Shown here piece by piece: positions 1 to 9,197 of a DNA stretch of 64,000 nt. Below the pieces are notes generated by a model, which did no database searches, was not told where the DNA came from, and was given only the letters and a program-made list of their open reading frames with translations. A program made the translations under genes and the position numbers. The stretch's first letter is position 1; the number at the start of each line of letters is the position of its first letter. Origin of the DNA: Enterobacter sp. 10-1 (GTDB taxonomy: Bacteria; Pseudomonadota; Gammaproteobacteria; Enterobacterales; Enterobacteriaceae); the NCBI GenBank assembly GCA_002270295.1, contig NISF01000001.1:1178001-1242000 (forward strand), read 5' to 3'.

Positions 1-107
1 TGCGCCACGATTTCAAGCGCGGAAGAGTGGGTTATTTTGACATTGCGCGACTCAAGCGAGTTGCGCAGTTTTGTCGCCATAAGTTTTGCCTGCTCGATCG
101 AAAACAT
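1..107 (-). CDS. Glyoxalase-related N-terminal domain protein (partial, 5' end only)
   Basis: Only the first 35 codons lie in the window; the gene runs off the left edge. The peptide starts MFSIEQAKLMATKLRNSLES and continues into a segment like KITHSSALEIVA. This resembles the short helical domain that precedes the fold of some glyoxalase-superfamily proteins (pattern: AK.LR..L...... SHS.ALE.VA). The start is set by a good AGGAG ribosome binding site 6-7 bases upstream of the ATG. Function cannot be judged from this fragment. Confidence 0.5.
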   Translation of the reverse strand, partial: MFSIEQAKLMATKLRNSLESRNVKITHSSALEIVA

Positions 108-435
108 CTTTTCTCCTGTCGTCAGGGTATTTTGGCGCTCGCATTACCAAACCCCGATCGTCACAAGATGTGAGCTAAGCAACGTGGGATAATGACGTGC
201 TTTCACCCTTTCCCGAAGGAAGCGAGCGGCAGGCAGCACGGGCCGAAGATTAAAATATATAATGAGAGTTAAGGACGCAAGCGCTACGCCAGGCATCCGG
301 GACGTCGGTCCGGGATTAAAGGAGTCGATAAACGCGGGCGTCGCTTTCTTCACCCGACCGGCGCCAGCAGCCTGGTACATCGGCAAAAATTACAGGTATA
401 ATCCCACGCATTATTCAACGGGTTCAGAAGCGGAA

Positions 436-975
436 ATGACAAAACTTACCTTACAAGAGCAGATGCTAAAAGCGGGTCTGGTGACCAGCAAAAAAATGGC
501 TAAAGTCCAAAGAACGGCCAAAAAATCACGCGTTCAGGCGCGTGAGGCGAGAGAGGCGGTGGAAGAAAACAAAAAGGCGCAGCTTGAGCGCGATAAGCAG
601 CTAAGCGAACAACAAAAACAGGCCGCCTTATCTAAAGAGTATAAGGCTCAGGTGAAGCAGCTGATTGAAATGAACCGAATCAGCGTCTCAAGAGGCAATA
701 TCGATTTTAACTTCACCGATAACAATTTAATTAAAAAAATCGTGGTCGATAAGCCGACCCACGCCCAGCTGATTAACGGCCGCCTCGCTATTGCGCGCCT
801 GATTGCTGAGGGCAGCGGCGAGAGTGAATACGCGATTATCCCCGCCGTCGTCGCCGATAAAATTGCGCAGCGCGATGCGAACAGTATTGTCTTAAACAGC
901 GCGCTGAGTCAGGAAGAGCAGGATGAAGACGATCCGTACGCCGACTTTAAAGTGCCTGATGATTTGATGTGGTAA
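436..975 (+). CDS. yaiL: YaiL family protein (DUF2058), nucleoid/polysaccharide-associated
   Basis: This 179-residue protein matches E. coli YaiL in length and pattern: an N-terminal basic, coiled-coil-prone half (about residues 1-75, KKMAKVQRTAKKSRVQARE) and a C-terminal compact half ending in an acidic tail (DEDDPYADFKVPDDLMW). The reading frame is open further upstream, but the family start MTKLTLQEQMLKAGL fixes the ATG at 436. The family is conserved in gammaproteobacteria; its role is not settled (annotated as nucleoprotein or polysaccharide-associated). It is a single gene followed by a strong palindromic hairpin. Confidence 0.85.
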   Translation: MTKLTLQEQMLKAGLVTSKKMAKVQRTAKKSRVQAREAREAVEENKKAQLERDKQLSEQQKQAALSKEYKAQVKQLIEMNRISVSRGNIDFNFTDNNLIKKIVVDKPTHAQLINGRLAIARLIAEGSGESEYAIIPAVVADKIAQRDANSIVLNSALSQEEQDEDDPYADFKVPDDLMW

Positions 976-1000
976 GCCGGCTTTCGCCGCGGCTTGCAGA

Positions 1001-1024
1001 TGAAAAGTCCTGCAGGACTTTTCA
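1001..1024. terminator. Perfect 24-bp palindrome between convergent genes
   Basis: Positions 1001-1012 and 1013-1024 are exact reverse complements (TGAAAAGTCCTG/CAGGACTTTTCA) centred on CTGCAG. It sits 25 bases after the yaiL stop and just downstream of the cold-shock gene on the other strand. The A4 and T4 runs inside the arms suit a bidirectional terminator, although no long external T-tract is present. Confidence 0.55.
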
Positions 1025-1097
1025 TTCAGTTTTGCGGGCGGAGAGCTTTTGGCGAACGTGGCCCTGGCCCTTCGGCACGGGGCCGCTCCGCGCGATC

Positions 1098-1580
1098 TCA
1101 GACCTTGAGCATTTTCACCGTGGCATCGACGTCTATCTCATCTTCCGAGAAGATTAGCGTCGTTCCCTGGAAGGTGGTGATCGCCAGTTTTTTCAGCGCG
1201 CGCATTTCACCCGGCTCGGCGGCTGACTTCGGCCGGATACTCCCCATCAGCGCCCCCACCGAGAGCACCGCATTTTCTTTATCGATACGGATATCGGCAG
1301 GCACTTCTTCGCTGTAGACCAGGTAAGACTTGATCGACGTGAGCTTAATGCGCTCGCCGGCGATATAGATATATTTGCTTTCCGGGACGACCTTCACCGC
1401 ATAGGCCGACAGGCCCTTGTTATTGGTCGTGGGTTCGAAAGTCACCGCCGCATCTTTCTTAATCAGCTCCGGATTGGCGACCTTAATCACATGAAAATAA
1501 CGGTTATCGCCGTTTTCATCTTTGATAAATCCAAAACCTTTATCTTTAAACCAGGTTGTGATTGTTCCGTTCATCGCCAT
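1098..1580 (-). CDS. Cold-shock-domain protein with C-terminal extension
   Basis: A 160-residue protein. Residues about 3-65 form a CspA-like cold-shock domain: the RNP1-type stretch KDKGFGFIKDE (residues 12-22) is clear, and RYFHVIKV stands where Csp proteins have the RNP2 VFVHFS motif, so the second nucleic-acid motif is diverged. Residues 70-160 are an extension I cannot assign, rich in beta-type sequence. Canonical CspA is about 70 residues, so this is a fusion-type Csp. Two starts are possible (1580 or 1574); an AGGCGGT site lies 4 and 10 bases upstream of them. Likely binds RNA or ssDNA. It is monocistronic and convergent with yaiL. Confidence 0.7.
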   Translation of the reverse strand: MAMNGTITTWFKDKGFGFIKDENGDNRYFHVIKVANPELIKKDAAVTFEPTTNNKGLSAYAVKVVPESKYIYIAGERIKLTSIKSYLVYSEEVPADIRIDKENAVLSVGALMGSIRPKSAAEPGEMRALKKLAITTFQGTTLIFSEDEIDVDATVKMLKV

Positions 1581-1771
1581 TACCGCCTACTTAATCGTTT
1601 ATCTACTGAGTTTTTGCAGCGCGCAGTGTAAAGCACAATGCCTGCGCAGACTACGTCTTTGCTTTAAGTCTGGATGATAAATTTCAGGTATGCGAGCAGG
1701 CGGCGGCCGGCTAACGGCGAATCAGCCGCGGCCTGGCTCATTGAGCACGGGTTGACAAGCGCATACGTCGT

Positions 1772-2827
1772 TCAGGGAATGAGCCTCATCTGGCGAAACC
1801 GGGTAAACAGCTGATAGAACATCTGCTCGGTTTCACGGTAATCATGGAAGCCGGCGCGGCGGATCTTGCTGCCATCGGCGAACATGTCGTAGTCCCAGCT
1901 AAAAACAAAATCGACGAATTCCCAGCCGGTAATTTGGCCGATATCGCTCTCCCTGAGCCGATATTTTGCCGCCATTTTTTGCCAGATGGCCGCTTTATCC
2001 GCCATCACCTCCCGCAGCGACATCGGCAGGGGCGGGGCGACCGGCAGTTCGAACCAGGCCGCAATGCGGGGCCACATCTCCTGCCAGCGGAACAGATCGC
2101 CGTTATTGACGTTGAAGGCCTGGTTCTCAGCCGCCTCGCTGGTGGCCGCCCACAGCGTCGCTTTGGCCAGCAGGCCGGAGTCGGTCATCTCAATCAGGCT
2201 CTGCCAGGCGCCCGGCCTGCCGGGGAAGCGCAGCGGAATGTTTAACTCCTTGCAAATAGCCGCATATATCGCCAGCGACAGGGCAAGATTCATCGGGTTG
2301 CCGGTGGATAGCCCGCCCACGACGGAGGGGCGTAACGCCGTCCAGTGCCAGCTTTTCCCTCGCTGACGCTCCTCCAGCAGCCCCTGCTGGGCAACGTTGA
2401 ACTCCGGCGGCATATGCTCCGCGTCGCTTTCGCGCGCCGGGGTCTTAAACGGGCCAAGATGCGCACCATAGACCTTATAGCCCTGCATCAGGCTGACGTG
2501 CGCCAGCCGGGGCGACTGCTCGGCGGCGCTGAGCGCGTTATCCAGCATATTGAGATTCGGCTCCACCAGCCCGGCCCAGCTATCGGCATGCTGATAGGCG
2601 GCATAAAACAGATGGCTGACCTCCAGATGCTCCAGCGCCGCCATCGTCGCCTGTCGGTCATGCAGGTCTACCGCCAGGTAGCGCACGCCGGGACGCGAGA
2701 TGCCTCCCCGCCGCGACAGCCCAATGACCTGCCAGCCGGACTGCTCCAGCTCATCGATAAGCTTGTTTCCGGCGACGCCGTTGGCGCCGGCAACCACGGC
2801 CAAACGCTGATGTTGTTGAGTCTTCAT
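1772..2827 (-). CDS. SDR-family NAD(P)-dependent oxidoreductase (PRISE/VEP1-like)
   Basis: A 351-residue extended short-chain dehydrogenase/reductase. The Rossmann glycine motif GANGVAG is at residues 14-20, and a YKVYG segment with the catalytic-type tyrosine follows at mid-length. The overall pattern resembles the progesterone-5-beta-reductase/iridoid-synthase-like (PRISE) enzymes, which reduce activated enone double bonds with NADPH. The start at 2827 is chosen because AGAGGTG lies 8 bases upstream; the frame stays open 16 codons further. It is divergent from a LysR regulator with about 110 bases between them, so it is probably that regulator's target. Natural substrate unknown. Confidence 0.75.
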   Translation of the reverse strand: MKTQQHQRLAVVAGANGVAGNKLIDELEQSGWQVIGLSRRGGISRPGVRYLAVDLHDRQATMAALEHLEVSHLFYAAYQHADSWAGLVEPNLNMLDNALSAAEQSPRLAHVSLMQGYKVYGAHLGPFKTPARESDAEHMPPEFNVAQQGLLEERQRGKSWHWTALRPSVVGGLSTGNPMNLALSLAIYAAICKELNIPLRFPGRPGAWQSLIEMTDSGLLAKATLWAATSEAAENQAFNVNNGDLFRWQEMWPRIAAWFELPVAPPLPMSLREVMADKAAIWQKMAAKYRLRESDIGQITGWEFVDFVFSWDYDMFADGSKIRRAGFHDYRETEQMFYQLFTRFRQMRLIP

Positions 2828-2938
2828 GCTAAGCACCTCTTTTCGGGTCGAAAGTGAAACCAGAGCATGATTCATTAGCGATGAAGGCAGAAGATAGGGA
2901 TATGTAATAAGATTAATAACAAAACCTTTGAAGTGAAG

Positions 2939-3886
2939 ATGATGAACAAGCTCAAAGCGATGGAAATTTTTATCCGGGTGGCTGAAACCGGCAATCTCTC
3001 GGCCGCAGCCCGTAGCCTGGGGCTGACCCAGCCGGCGGTCAGCCAGCAGGTCATGGCCCTCGAACAGAGCCTCGGCGTGGCGTTACTGCTGCGCACCACC
3101 CGCTCGGTTACCCTCACCGAGCCGGGCGAGCGCTACTATCAGCAGATTCGCCCGATCCTCGATGCGCTGACCGAGACCGAGGAGACCTTGCTCAGCCAGC
3201 AGCAAAAACTCAGCGGAACGCTACGCGTGCAGGCGCCCACCGGGATCGGCCAGCATCTTCTGACGCCGATTGTTATCGCCTTTCAGCAGCGTAATCCGCA
3301 GCTTAGCGTCGAGCTGATGCTGGAGGACCGGCTTGCTGATGTGGTGAGCGAAGGGATCGATCTTGCCATCCGCCTGGGAGAACCCACCGGGCTCAGCCAG
3401 GTCGTCAGACGGCTGGCTAAAGTTCAGCGCGTGCTGGTGGCCGCGCCGCATTATCTGCAGCAGGCAGGGACGCCGTCGCGGCTGTCAGAGCTGGCGCAGC
3501 ACCGGACGCTTCGCTACAGCGGCCTGGCCGCCGGGGATGAGCTGACGCTGGAAGGGCCGGGCGGAAAAGAGACCGTGCGCCTGAACGCCGTTTTCCGCGC
3601 CAACAATAGCTTTTCGCTCATTGCCGCGCTGGAAGCGGGAGGCGGGATCGGCGGCATTCAGCAGCCGCTGGTGGCCAGCCAGCTGGCACAGGGAACGCTG
3701 ATCCAGGTGCTGCCGGATTACCGCTGGCAGCCGCTTGCGCTGTATGCGCTCTATCCCGCCAGGCGCTTTATCCCGCTGAAGGCCCGGATGCTCACCGAGG
3801 CCATTATCAGCGGATTGAACAACGTCAGCGGGATAGCAATGCATAGGTCCCTCGACCCTCGCGGTACATCGTTTGCCGGTCTCTGA
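2939..3886 (+). CDS. LysR-family transcriptional regulator
   Basis: About 315 residues with the usual LysR layout: an N-terminal winged helix-turn-helix (residues about 5-62, LSAAARSLGLTQPAVSQQV) and a C-terminal periplasmic-binding-protein-like effector domain. Start is ambiguous between GTG 2933, ATG 2939 and ATG 2942; there is no strong Shine-Dalgarno, so 2939 is a compromise. Divergent orientation to the SDR gene is the classic LysR arrangement, so it likely controls that oxidoreductase. Effector unknown. Confidence 0.85.
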   Translation: MMNKLKAMEIFIRVAETGNLSAAARSLGLTQPAVSQQVMALEQSLGVALLLRTTRSVTLTEPGERYYQQIRPILDALTETEETLLSQQQKLSGTLRVQAPTGIGQHLLTPIVIAFQQRNPQLSVELMLEDRLADVVSEGIDLAIRLGEPTGLSQVVRRLAKVQRVLVAAPHYLQQAGTPSRLSELAQHRTLRYSGLAAGDELTLEGPGGKETVRLNAVFRANNSFSLIAALEAGGGIGGIQQPLVASQLAQGTLIQVLPDYRWQPLALYALYPARRFIPLKARMLTEAIISGLNNVSGIAMHRSLDPRGTSFAGL

Positions 3887-3983
3887 ACGCCCGAGCTGGA
3901 TACTGCTCCGAACCTGCCGCTGAAAGGCCGGATCGGCAAGCGAGGTTGGCGAACGTTGCTGAGCGGGGATAGGCGACTCGCCG

Positions 3984-5768
3984 TCAGTCGGTCTTGAGCA
4001 TCCCGAAGCTGACGATCCGCGAGCGGCCGAGCTCTTTTGCCCGATACAGCGCGGCGTCGGCGGCGCGCAGCAGGCTGTCGCTTTGCGTATGCTGCGGGAA
4101 GCTAGCAATCCCGATAGAGACATCTATCTGACCCATCTCGCTCAGGCCGTAGCGCAGCGTCATGTTGCGGACGTTGTTGTAAATATCCTCGGCGCACGCC
4201 AGCGCCGACTCTTCGTTGGTGCCGGCGAGCAGGACTAAAAACTCTTCGCCGCCGTAGCGGAAAGCCATGCCGATGTCGCGCACCGCGCGCTGCACGATGG
4301 ACGCCACGTTTTTAATCACCAAATCACCCGCTTCGTGACCATACCTGTCGTTGATCGCTTTGAAGTGGTCGATATCGATCATCAGGCAGCTCAGCGGCGT
4401 GCCGTTGCGTACCGCCAGATTCATTTGGGTATGCAGGGCGTCTTCAAGGTGGTGGCGGTTGCGCAGCCCGGTCAGCGAGTCGAAAAGCGCCTTTTCCAGC
4501 AGCGCGTTGCGCAGGCGCTGGTTCGCCAGCGCCAGGCCCAGCGCTTCGGCCATCAGCTCAAGATAGGCGCGTGAAGGGGCCGTGGCCGGCGTGACGTTTC
4601 TGAAGGAGAGCAGGCCGATGGCTTCCCCCTGGGCAATCAGCGGGACGCAAAGCGACCACTCCGCGCTCGACTCCGGCAGGTGGTAGCAGGCAATATCCGG
4701 CTCGCCGTTAACCGGAGGATGGCTCAGACCGCGCCGCACGGCCCAGCAGTTCTCGGGATGAAAGACCTCCGGTTCATCCGGCGGCGAGAGCCAGCGGGCG
4801 ACGCAGCGCATCTGCCAGGGGTCGAGGTCGAGAATATACAGCCGCCCGGGGATCTCCGGCGCGATGTTGGGCGCGAAAAGCTCGGCTACTTTAATCACAT
4901 CCTCGAAAGATTCGCACCCCTGCAGGCGCTGGGTCATCCGCGCCAGCAGCTCGCGGATCGCCCAGTCGGCGTCCCGCTCCTGCTCCAGACGCTGGCGCGC
5001 CAGGCCGTTCTCGCGGAAAATGCGGATCGCCTGCGCCATATCGCCAATCTCATCAATCTGGGTGAAATTAGGCGCTTCGACCGCATAATCCTGCGAGGCG
5101 AGCCTTTGCACGACATCGCTCAGGCGCACAACCGGGTACAGCACCCGGCGTTGCAGAATAAAACCAAGTACAAACAGGAACATCAGCGCCGTCAGTCCAA
5201 CCATCAGCTCTGACAGGCTGCGCCAGGTATGGGACTTTTCGGTGGCTTGCGCAATAGCGCTGTTGGCCCGGCCTTCCAGCAGCAGCCGGAAGTGGTCGAT
5301 CTGCGTCTGAACCCGCTCCAGCTCCTGCTCATAAGGCTTACCGTACAGCAGGCCGACCGCGTCTTTATCCTCACCGCGGGCGATATTAGCCAGCGCCGCC
5401 TGCTGCTCGTCCTGCAGCTCGTCGGCAATCCGCAACCCCTCGCGCAGCAGCCCCAGCTCCTCGGCGGTCGCGCCGTTATCTTTAAGCTTTCCTAGCCGCT
5501 GCTCGATGGCGGTCATCACCTGAGCCTGCTGGCGATACTCCTCCAGGACCTCAGGGCTTTTATTGATGACATAGGTTCGCGCGAGGTCCGAAAGCGCCCA
5601 GGCGTCCGTTTCAACTTCTTCGGTGAGCTGGTCGAAAATCTGGCGCTGTTGCACCGCCTGGCGTTCGGCAGTATCCGCGTTTGAGGCCATCAGCATCGCA
5701 ATGCCTGAGGCGAGGGTCAGGGCGACGGTGATGCCGTAGGCCCAGTTGGTCATGGTGGCGATTCTCAC
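3984..5768 (-). CDS. Membrane diguanylate cyclase with HAMP, GAF and GGDEF domains
   Basis: A 594-residue protein. It has a signal-anchor helix (residues about 9-28), a helical periplasmic sensor region (30-185), a second membrane helix (about 188-208), HAMP (210-262), a GAF-like domain (about 275-420) and a GGDEF domain with an intact GGEEF signature at 506-510. The product is predicted to be cyclic di-GMP. The inhibitory I-site is degenerate: R is present nine residues before the motif, but glycine replaces the aspartate expected at minus six. The start is GTG 5768, preceded by AAGGA at suitable spacing. It lies 82 bases downstream of an HD-GYP phosphodiesterase gene on the same strand, so the two opposing enzymes are probably co-transcribed. 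Confidence 0.88.
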   Translation of the reverse strand: MRIATMTNWAYGITVALTLASGIAMLMASNADTAERQAVQQRQIFDQLTEEVETDAWALSDLARTYVINKSPEVLEEYRQQAQVMTAIEQRLGKLKDNGATAEELGLLREGLRIADELQDEQQAALANIARGEDKDAVGLLYGKPYEQELERVQTQIDHFRLLLEGRANSAIAQATEKSHTWRSLSELMVGLTALMFLFVLGFILQRRVLYPVVRLSDVVQRLASQDYAVEAPNFTQIDEIGDMAQAIRIFRENGLARQRLEQERDADWAIRELLARMTQRLQGCESFEDVIKVAELFAPNIAPEIPGRLYILDLDPWQMRCVARWLSPPDEPEVFHPENCWAVRRGLSHPPVNGEPDIACYHLPESSAEWSLCVPLIAQGEAIGLLSFRNVTPATAPSRAYLELMAEALGLALANQRLRNALLEKALFDSLTGLRNRHHLEDALHTQMNLAVRNGTPLSCLMIDIDHFKAINDRYGHEAGDLVIKNVASIVQRAVRDIGMAFRYGGEEFLVLLAGTNEESALACAEDIYNNVRNMTLRYGLSEMGQIDVSIGIASFPQHTQSDSLLRAADAALYRAKELGRSRIVSFGMLKTD

Positions 5769-5850
5769 CCGTGTTTTCCTTGCGTGCAGATGAATTTATA
5801 ATGTCATTTTTTATTATAGAACCCCGTCCTGTCCGCCGGCTGCCGGCAGG

Positions 5851-7050
5851 TCACGGTGGCGACTGGTCGCGTTTTTTGCCGATAATTTCGCGATGGAGCG
5901 TTGCGGCATGCTGGCGTAAAACGGCAAAAACATTCGCATCCAGCGCGCCATTTATAACATCGTTTTCAATCAGCCGTAATGCCTGCTGATAGCTCATCGC
6001 CTGGCGATAGGGGCGATTTTCGGTCAGCGCGGTAAAAATGTCGGCGACGGCGATGATTCTGTCCGGCAGATGCAGATAATCTGCGCTCAGATGCAGCGGA
6101 TATCCGCTGCCGTCGAGCTTTTCATGATGGTTGGCGGCCCAGTTAATAATCTCGCCAAGTTCGCTAAAGGCGCTGAGAAGCTCGCCGGTCATATAGCTGT
6201 GTTCGCGCACCTGCAGCCGCTCCTCCGGGGCCAGCTCTCCCTGTTTTTCCAGAATATTTAGCGGGATAAAGATCTTGCCAATATCGTGCAGGTAGCCGGC
6301 GGCCTCGATTTTCTTACACTCTTCTACCGGCAGATCCATGTAGCGTGCCAGCTGCCAGGATATTTCGCCGACCATAATACTGTGGCTGGCGGTGAAGCTG
6401 CTGTAGGTATCAACGATTTTGGCAATCAATAAGCAAATATCCTTCAGGCCGTCGATATCGATATACAGATCGTTAATCGGGCCGATAATTTCCAGCATCC
6501 GCTGGATATGGCCGGGATTAAGATGCAGCCAGAAGTGCTCCTTTTTCGCCAGCTGACACAGGGTACGGCACAGCTGCGGGTCCAGCTCCTGATGCAGGGT
6601 GCGGAATTTATCAATAATAATATCAGTCTGATACGCGGTCGCCGTCTCGTCTGCGGAGAGCAGACGTTCGAAGGAGTCGGCAAAACAGACGATATGCTCG
6701 TCGAGGCTACCTTTATAGTCCACGCTGAAGTGGTGGTGACGAATAATGGGCAGGATCGGCGCGAAGGTGGCGAGGCCGCTGAGCATTTCCACCCCTCGCT
6801 GCTGGTGAGGATCGTCAAGGTTATCTATCGCATTGAGCGAGGTAATCATCCGCTTATCGCCCAGCACGCCGATATCGTGCAGCAGCGCGGCGCAAAAGAT
6901 GGTCTGCTGCTGCTGACGCGGCAGCCGTAACGCCAGCGAAAGCTCAAGGGCGATGAGGGCCGTTCGCTGCATATGCAGATGGAGTTCGGGATTGATTATC
7001 TGTATGACACGAGTGGTAAGCATCAATGCTGATTTTAAGGCGAGACGCAT
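5851..7050 (-). CDS. HD-GYP cyclic-di-GMP phosphodiesterase with tandem HD domains
   Basis: A 399-residue protein. The C-terminal half has a full HD-GYP signature: HDIGKI (H255-D256) and HHEKLDGSGYP (308-318). This predicts metal-dependent hydrolysis of c-di-GMP to GMP. The N-terminal half holds a second HD-like unit (LLHDIG at 57-61, then HHHFSVDYKGS around 105-115) in which the GYP part is not kept, so it looks degenerate and perhaps regulatory. No membrane segment is obvious. The start at 7050 has AGAGGGA upstream; the frame is open 25 codons further. It is first in a likely two-gene unit with the GGDEF gene. Confidence 0.88.
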   Translation of the reverse strand: MRLALKSALMLTTRVIQIINPELHLHMQRTALIALELSLALRLPRQQQQTIFCAALLHDIGVLGDKRMITSLNAIDNLDDPHQQRGVEMLSGLATFAPILPIIRHHHFSVDYKGSLDEHIVCFADSFERLLSADETATAYQTDIIIDKFRTLHQELDPQLCRTLCQLAKKEHFWLHLNPGHIQRMLEIIGPINDLYIDIDGLKDICLLIAKIVDTYSSFTASHSIMVGEISWQLARYMDLPVEECKKIEAAGYLHDIGKIFIPLNILEKQGELAPEERLQVREHSYMTGELLSAFSELGEIINWAANHHEKLDGSGYPLHLSADYLHLPDRIIAVADIFTALTENRPYRQAMSYQQALRLIENDVINGALDANVFAVLRQHAATLHREIIGKKRDQSPP

Positions 7051-7360
7051 CGTTTTTCCCTCTTCGCGATATCCACATAAAATAGGTCGATCATGGCCGT
7101 TACTGTCGTGATAATTTAATGGCAACGCGTCTGAAGCGGGACGACGAAAATAATAAACGCTTAGTCCGGCGGCGATTTCATTGTCAAAACATGCCCATCC
7201 TGGAGCATCGCTGCACCAAATCTGCGCGAGAAATGAATGAAAAAGCCTTTACTGCCCGATAGTTAACCATTTTGCCTGTAAAAAGAAAATAAATAGTGGC
7301 AAGCCGTTTGCATTAACTCTCCGCCAGTTTGATTAATATCTATTTTGGGGATGAGTGAAT

Positions 7361-8404
7361 ATGAATTTTAGAGCATTACTTGCGATTGCGTTACTGACAA
7401 TGAGTTCGTTGGCTGCCAGTGAAACGCGCCTGCCGCATATCGTGATCCTCGCCACCGGCGGGACCATTGCCGGGTCGGCGGCCAGCAATACCCAAACTAC
7501 CGGCTATAAAGCCGGCGCAATTGGCGTCCAGACCCTGATTAACGCGGTGCCTGAAATGAGCAAGGTTGCGCGGGTGGACGGCGAGCAGGTGGCGAATATC
7601 GGCAGTGAAAATATGACCAGCGATATTATCCTCAAACTCTCTAAGCGGGTGAATGAACTGCTGGCCAGAGACGATGTTGACGGAGTGGTGATCACCCACG
7701 GTACGGATACGCTGGATGAAACGCCTTACTTCCTCAACCTGACGGTGAAAAGCAATAAGCCGGTCGTCCTGACGGCGGCGATGCGGCCGGCAACGGCGAT
7801 AAGCGCCGATGGCCCGATGAACCTGCTGGAGGCGGTCACCGTCGCCGCCGATCCCGAGGCGAAGGGGCGGGGAGTGATGGTGGTGCTGAACGATCGCATC
7901 GGCGCCGCGCGCTTTGTGACCAAAACCAACGCCAACTCCCTCGATACCTTCAAAGCGCCGGAAGAGGGCTATCTGGGCGCTATCGTCGGCGGCAAGCCGC
8001 AGTTTGAAACGCGCGTCGATAAGATTCATACCCTGCGTTCGGTATTTGACGTCCGTCAGCTGAATACGCTGCCGAAGGTGGTGATCATTTACGGCTATCA
8101 GGACGACCCGGAATATATGTACGATGCGGCGATTGCTCACCACGTTGACGGCATTGTCTATGCCGGAACCGGCGCCGGTTCGGTATCCGTGCGCAGCGCC
8201 GCAGGGATCGAAAAAGCGCAAAAAGCCGGCATCGTGGTGGTGCGCGCCTCTCGTACCGGCAGCGGCGTGGTCCCGGCCGACGATAGCCAGCCTGGGCTGG
8301 TGGCCGACTCGCTGAACCCGGCAAAAGCGCGCATTCTGCTGATGACCGCCCTGACGCAAACGCGTAACCCGGAGGTGATTCAGAACTATTTCCATACTTA
8401 CTGA
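7361..8404 (+). CDS. ansB: Periplasmic L-asparaginase (type II)
   Basis: A 347-residue protein with a cleavable signal peptide (residues 1-20, ending SSLAAS). The first asparaginase motif [10 protein letters not shown] carries the nucleophile T35, and the second motif [10 protein letters not shown] holds T115-D116. It hydrolyses asparagine (and to some degree glutamine) to aspartate and ammonia in the periplasm. ATG 7361 is preferred over GTG 7355 because GGGGATG lies 7 bases upstream. It is a stand-alone gene, convergent with fecE with 25 bases between stops. Type II enzymes are usually induced by anaerobiosis and CRP; I could not place convincing sites. Confidence 0.9.
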   Translation: MNFRALLAIALLTMSSLAASETRLPHIVILATGGTIAGSAASNTQTTGYKAGAIGVQTLINAVPEMSKVARVDGEQVANIGSENMTSDIILKLSKRVNELLARDDVDGVVITHGTDTLDETPYFLNLTVKSNKPVVLTAAMRPATAISADGPMNLLEAVTVAADPEAKGRGVMVVLNDRIGAARFVTKTNANSLDTFKAPEEGYLGAIVGGKPQFETRVDKIHTLRSVFDVRQLNTLPKVVIIYGYQDDPEYMYDAAIAHHVDGIVYAGTGAGSVSVRSAAGIEKAQKAGIVVVRASRTGSGVVPADDSQPGLVADSLNPAKARILLMTALTQTRNPEVIQNYFHTY

Positions 8405-8429
8405 TCGCCCTGTTAGCCGGAGGCGTGCG

Positions 8430-9197
8430 CTATTTCATCACGCACATCGGGCGCTTTGAGATAGGGTCGGGGTGAATTTCCGCCTCCAGCTGGAAAACGT
8501 TGCGCAGCAGCGCGGGCGTCAGCACCTGCTCCGGCAGGCCCTGGGCCCGCACTTTACCGCTTTCCAGCACCACCAGATGGTCGCAGTAGCGGCTGGCCTG
8601 ATTAAGATCGTGAAGGACGGTAACCACCGTCTTTCCGCACATCTGCAGCTCGCGCATCAGCTTCATCAGCTCCACCTGATGATTGATATCCAGCCAGGTT
8701 GTCGGCTCATCAAGCAGTACCAGCGGCGTATCCTGGGCAAGGATCAGCGCCACAAACGCCCGCTGTCTCTGCCCACCGGAAAGCTCGCTAAGCGTCTGCC
8801 CGGCGAGCGGCGTCATGCCGGTACGTTCAAGCGCGTCGGCAACGATCCGCCGATCCTCGGCGTTGAGGCGTCCCCACAGCGGCAGCCACGGGCTGCGGCC
8901 GTAGCTGACCAGCTCGCGTACGCTAATCCCTTCGGGGGTATGGTGCTGCTGCGGCAGCAAAGCCAAATGGCGGGCCAGCAGGCGCGGGCTAAAGCCTGAC
9001 AGGGCCCGCTCGCCGAGCCATATTTTACCCGCCGTCGGCGTCAGCAGCCGCGAGAAGCACTTCAGCAGGGTTGATTTACCGCAGCCGTTTGGCCCGAGCA
9101 GGGCGCTGATCTGGCCGCCGGGAAGGGTCAGATCCAGCCGGTCGATAATGCGTTTGGCGCCGTAGCCGGCGCTCAGGTTTTCAGTTCTCAGTTCCAT
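8430..9197 (-). CDS. fecE: Ferric citrate ABC transporter ATP-binding protein FecE
   Basis: A 255-residue ATPase with Walker A GPNGCGKST (about 35-43), ABC signature LSGGQRQR, Walker B LVLLDEPTTWLD and a switch histidine in VLHDLNQ. It powers import of citrate-delivered iron across the inner membrane through FecCD. It is the last gene of fecABCDE, starting one base after the fecD stop. Sequence and order match the E. coli fec operon. Confidence 0.95.
   Translation of the reverse strand: MELRTENLSAGYGAKRIIDRLDLTLPGGQISALLGPNGCGKSTLLKCFSRLLTPTAGKIWLGERALSGFSPRLLARHLALLPQQHHTPEGISVRELVSYGRSPWLPLWGRLNAEDRRIVADALERTGMTPLAGQTLSELSGGQRQRAFVALILAQDTPLVLLDEPTTWLDINHQVELMKLMRELQMCGKTVVTVLHDLNQASRYCDHLVVLESGKVRAQGLPEQVLTPALLRNVFQLEAEIHPDPISKRPMCVMK

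Noticed and set aside
7329-7342. FNR-like site TTGAT-TAAT-ATCTA upstream of the asparaginase gene
   Set aside because: It matches 9 of 10 positions but lies only 19 bases before the start codon, inside the expected leader or -10 region, not where FNR activates.
7391-8395. 334-codon minus-strand frame opposite the asparaginase gene
   Set aside because: Antisense shadow of a well-supported gene; the translation is rich in R, H and Q without any recognisable domain.
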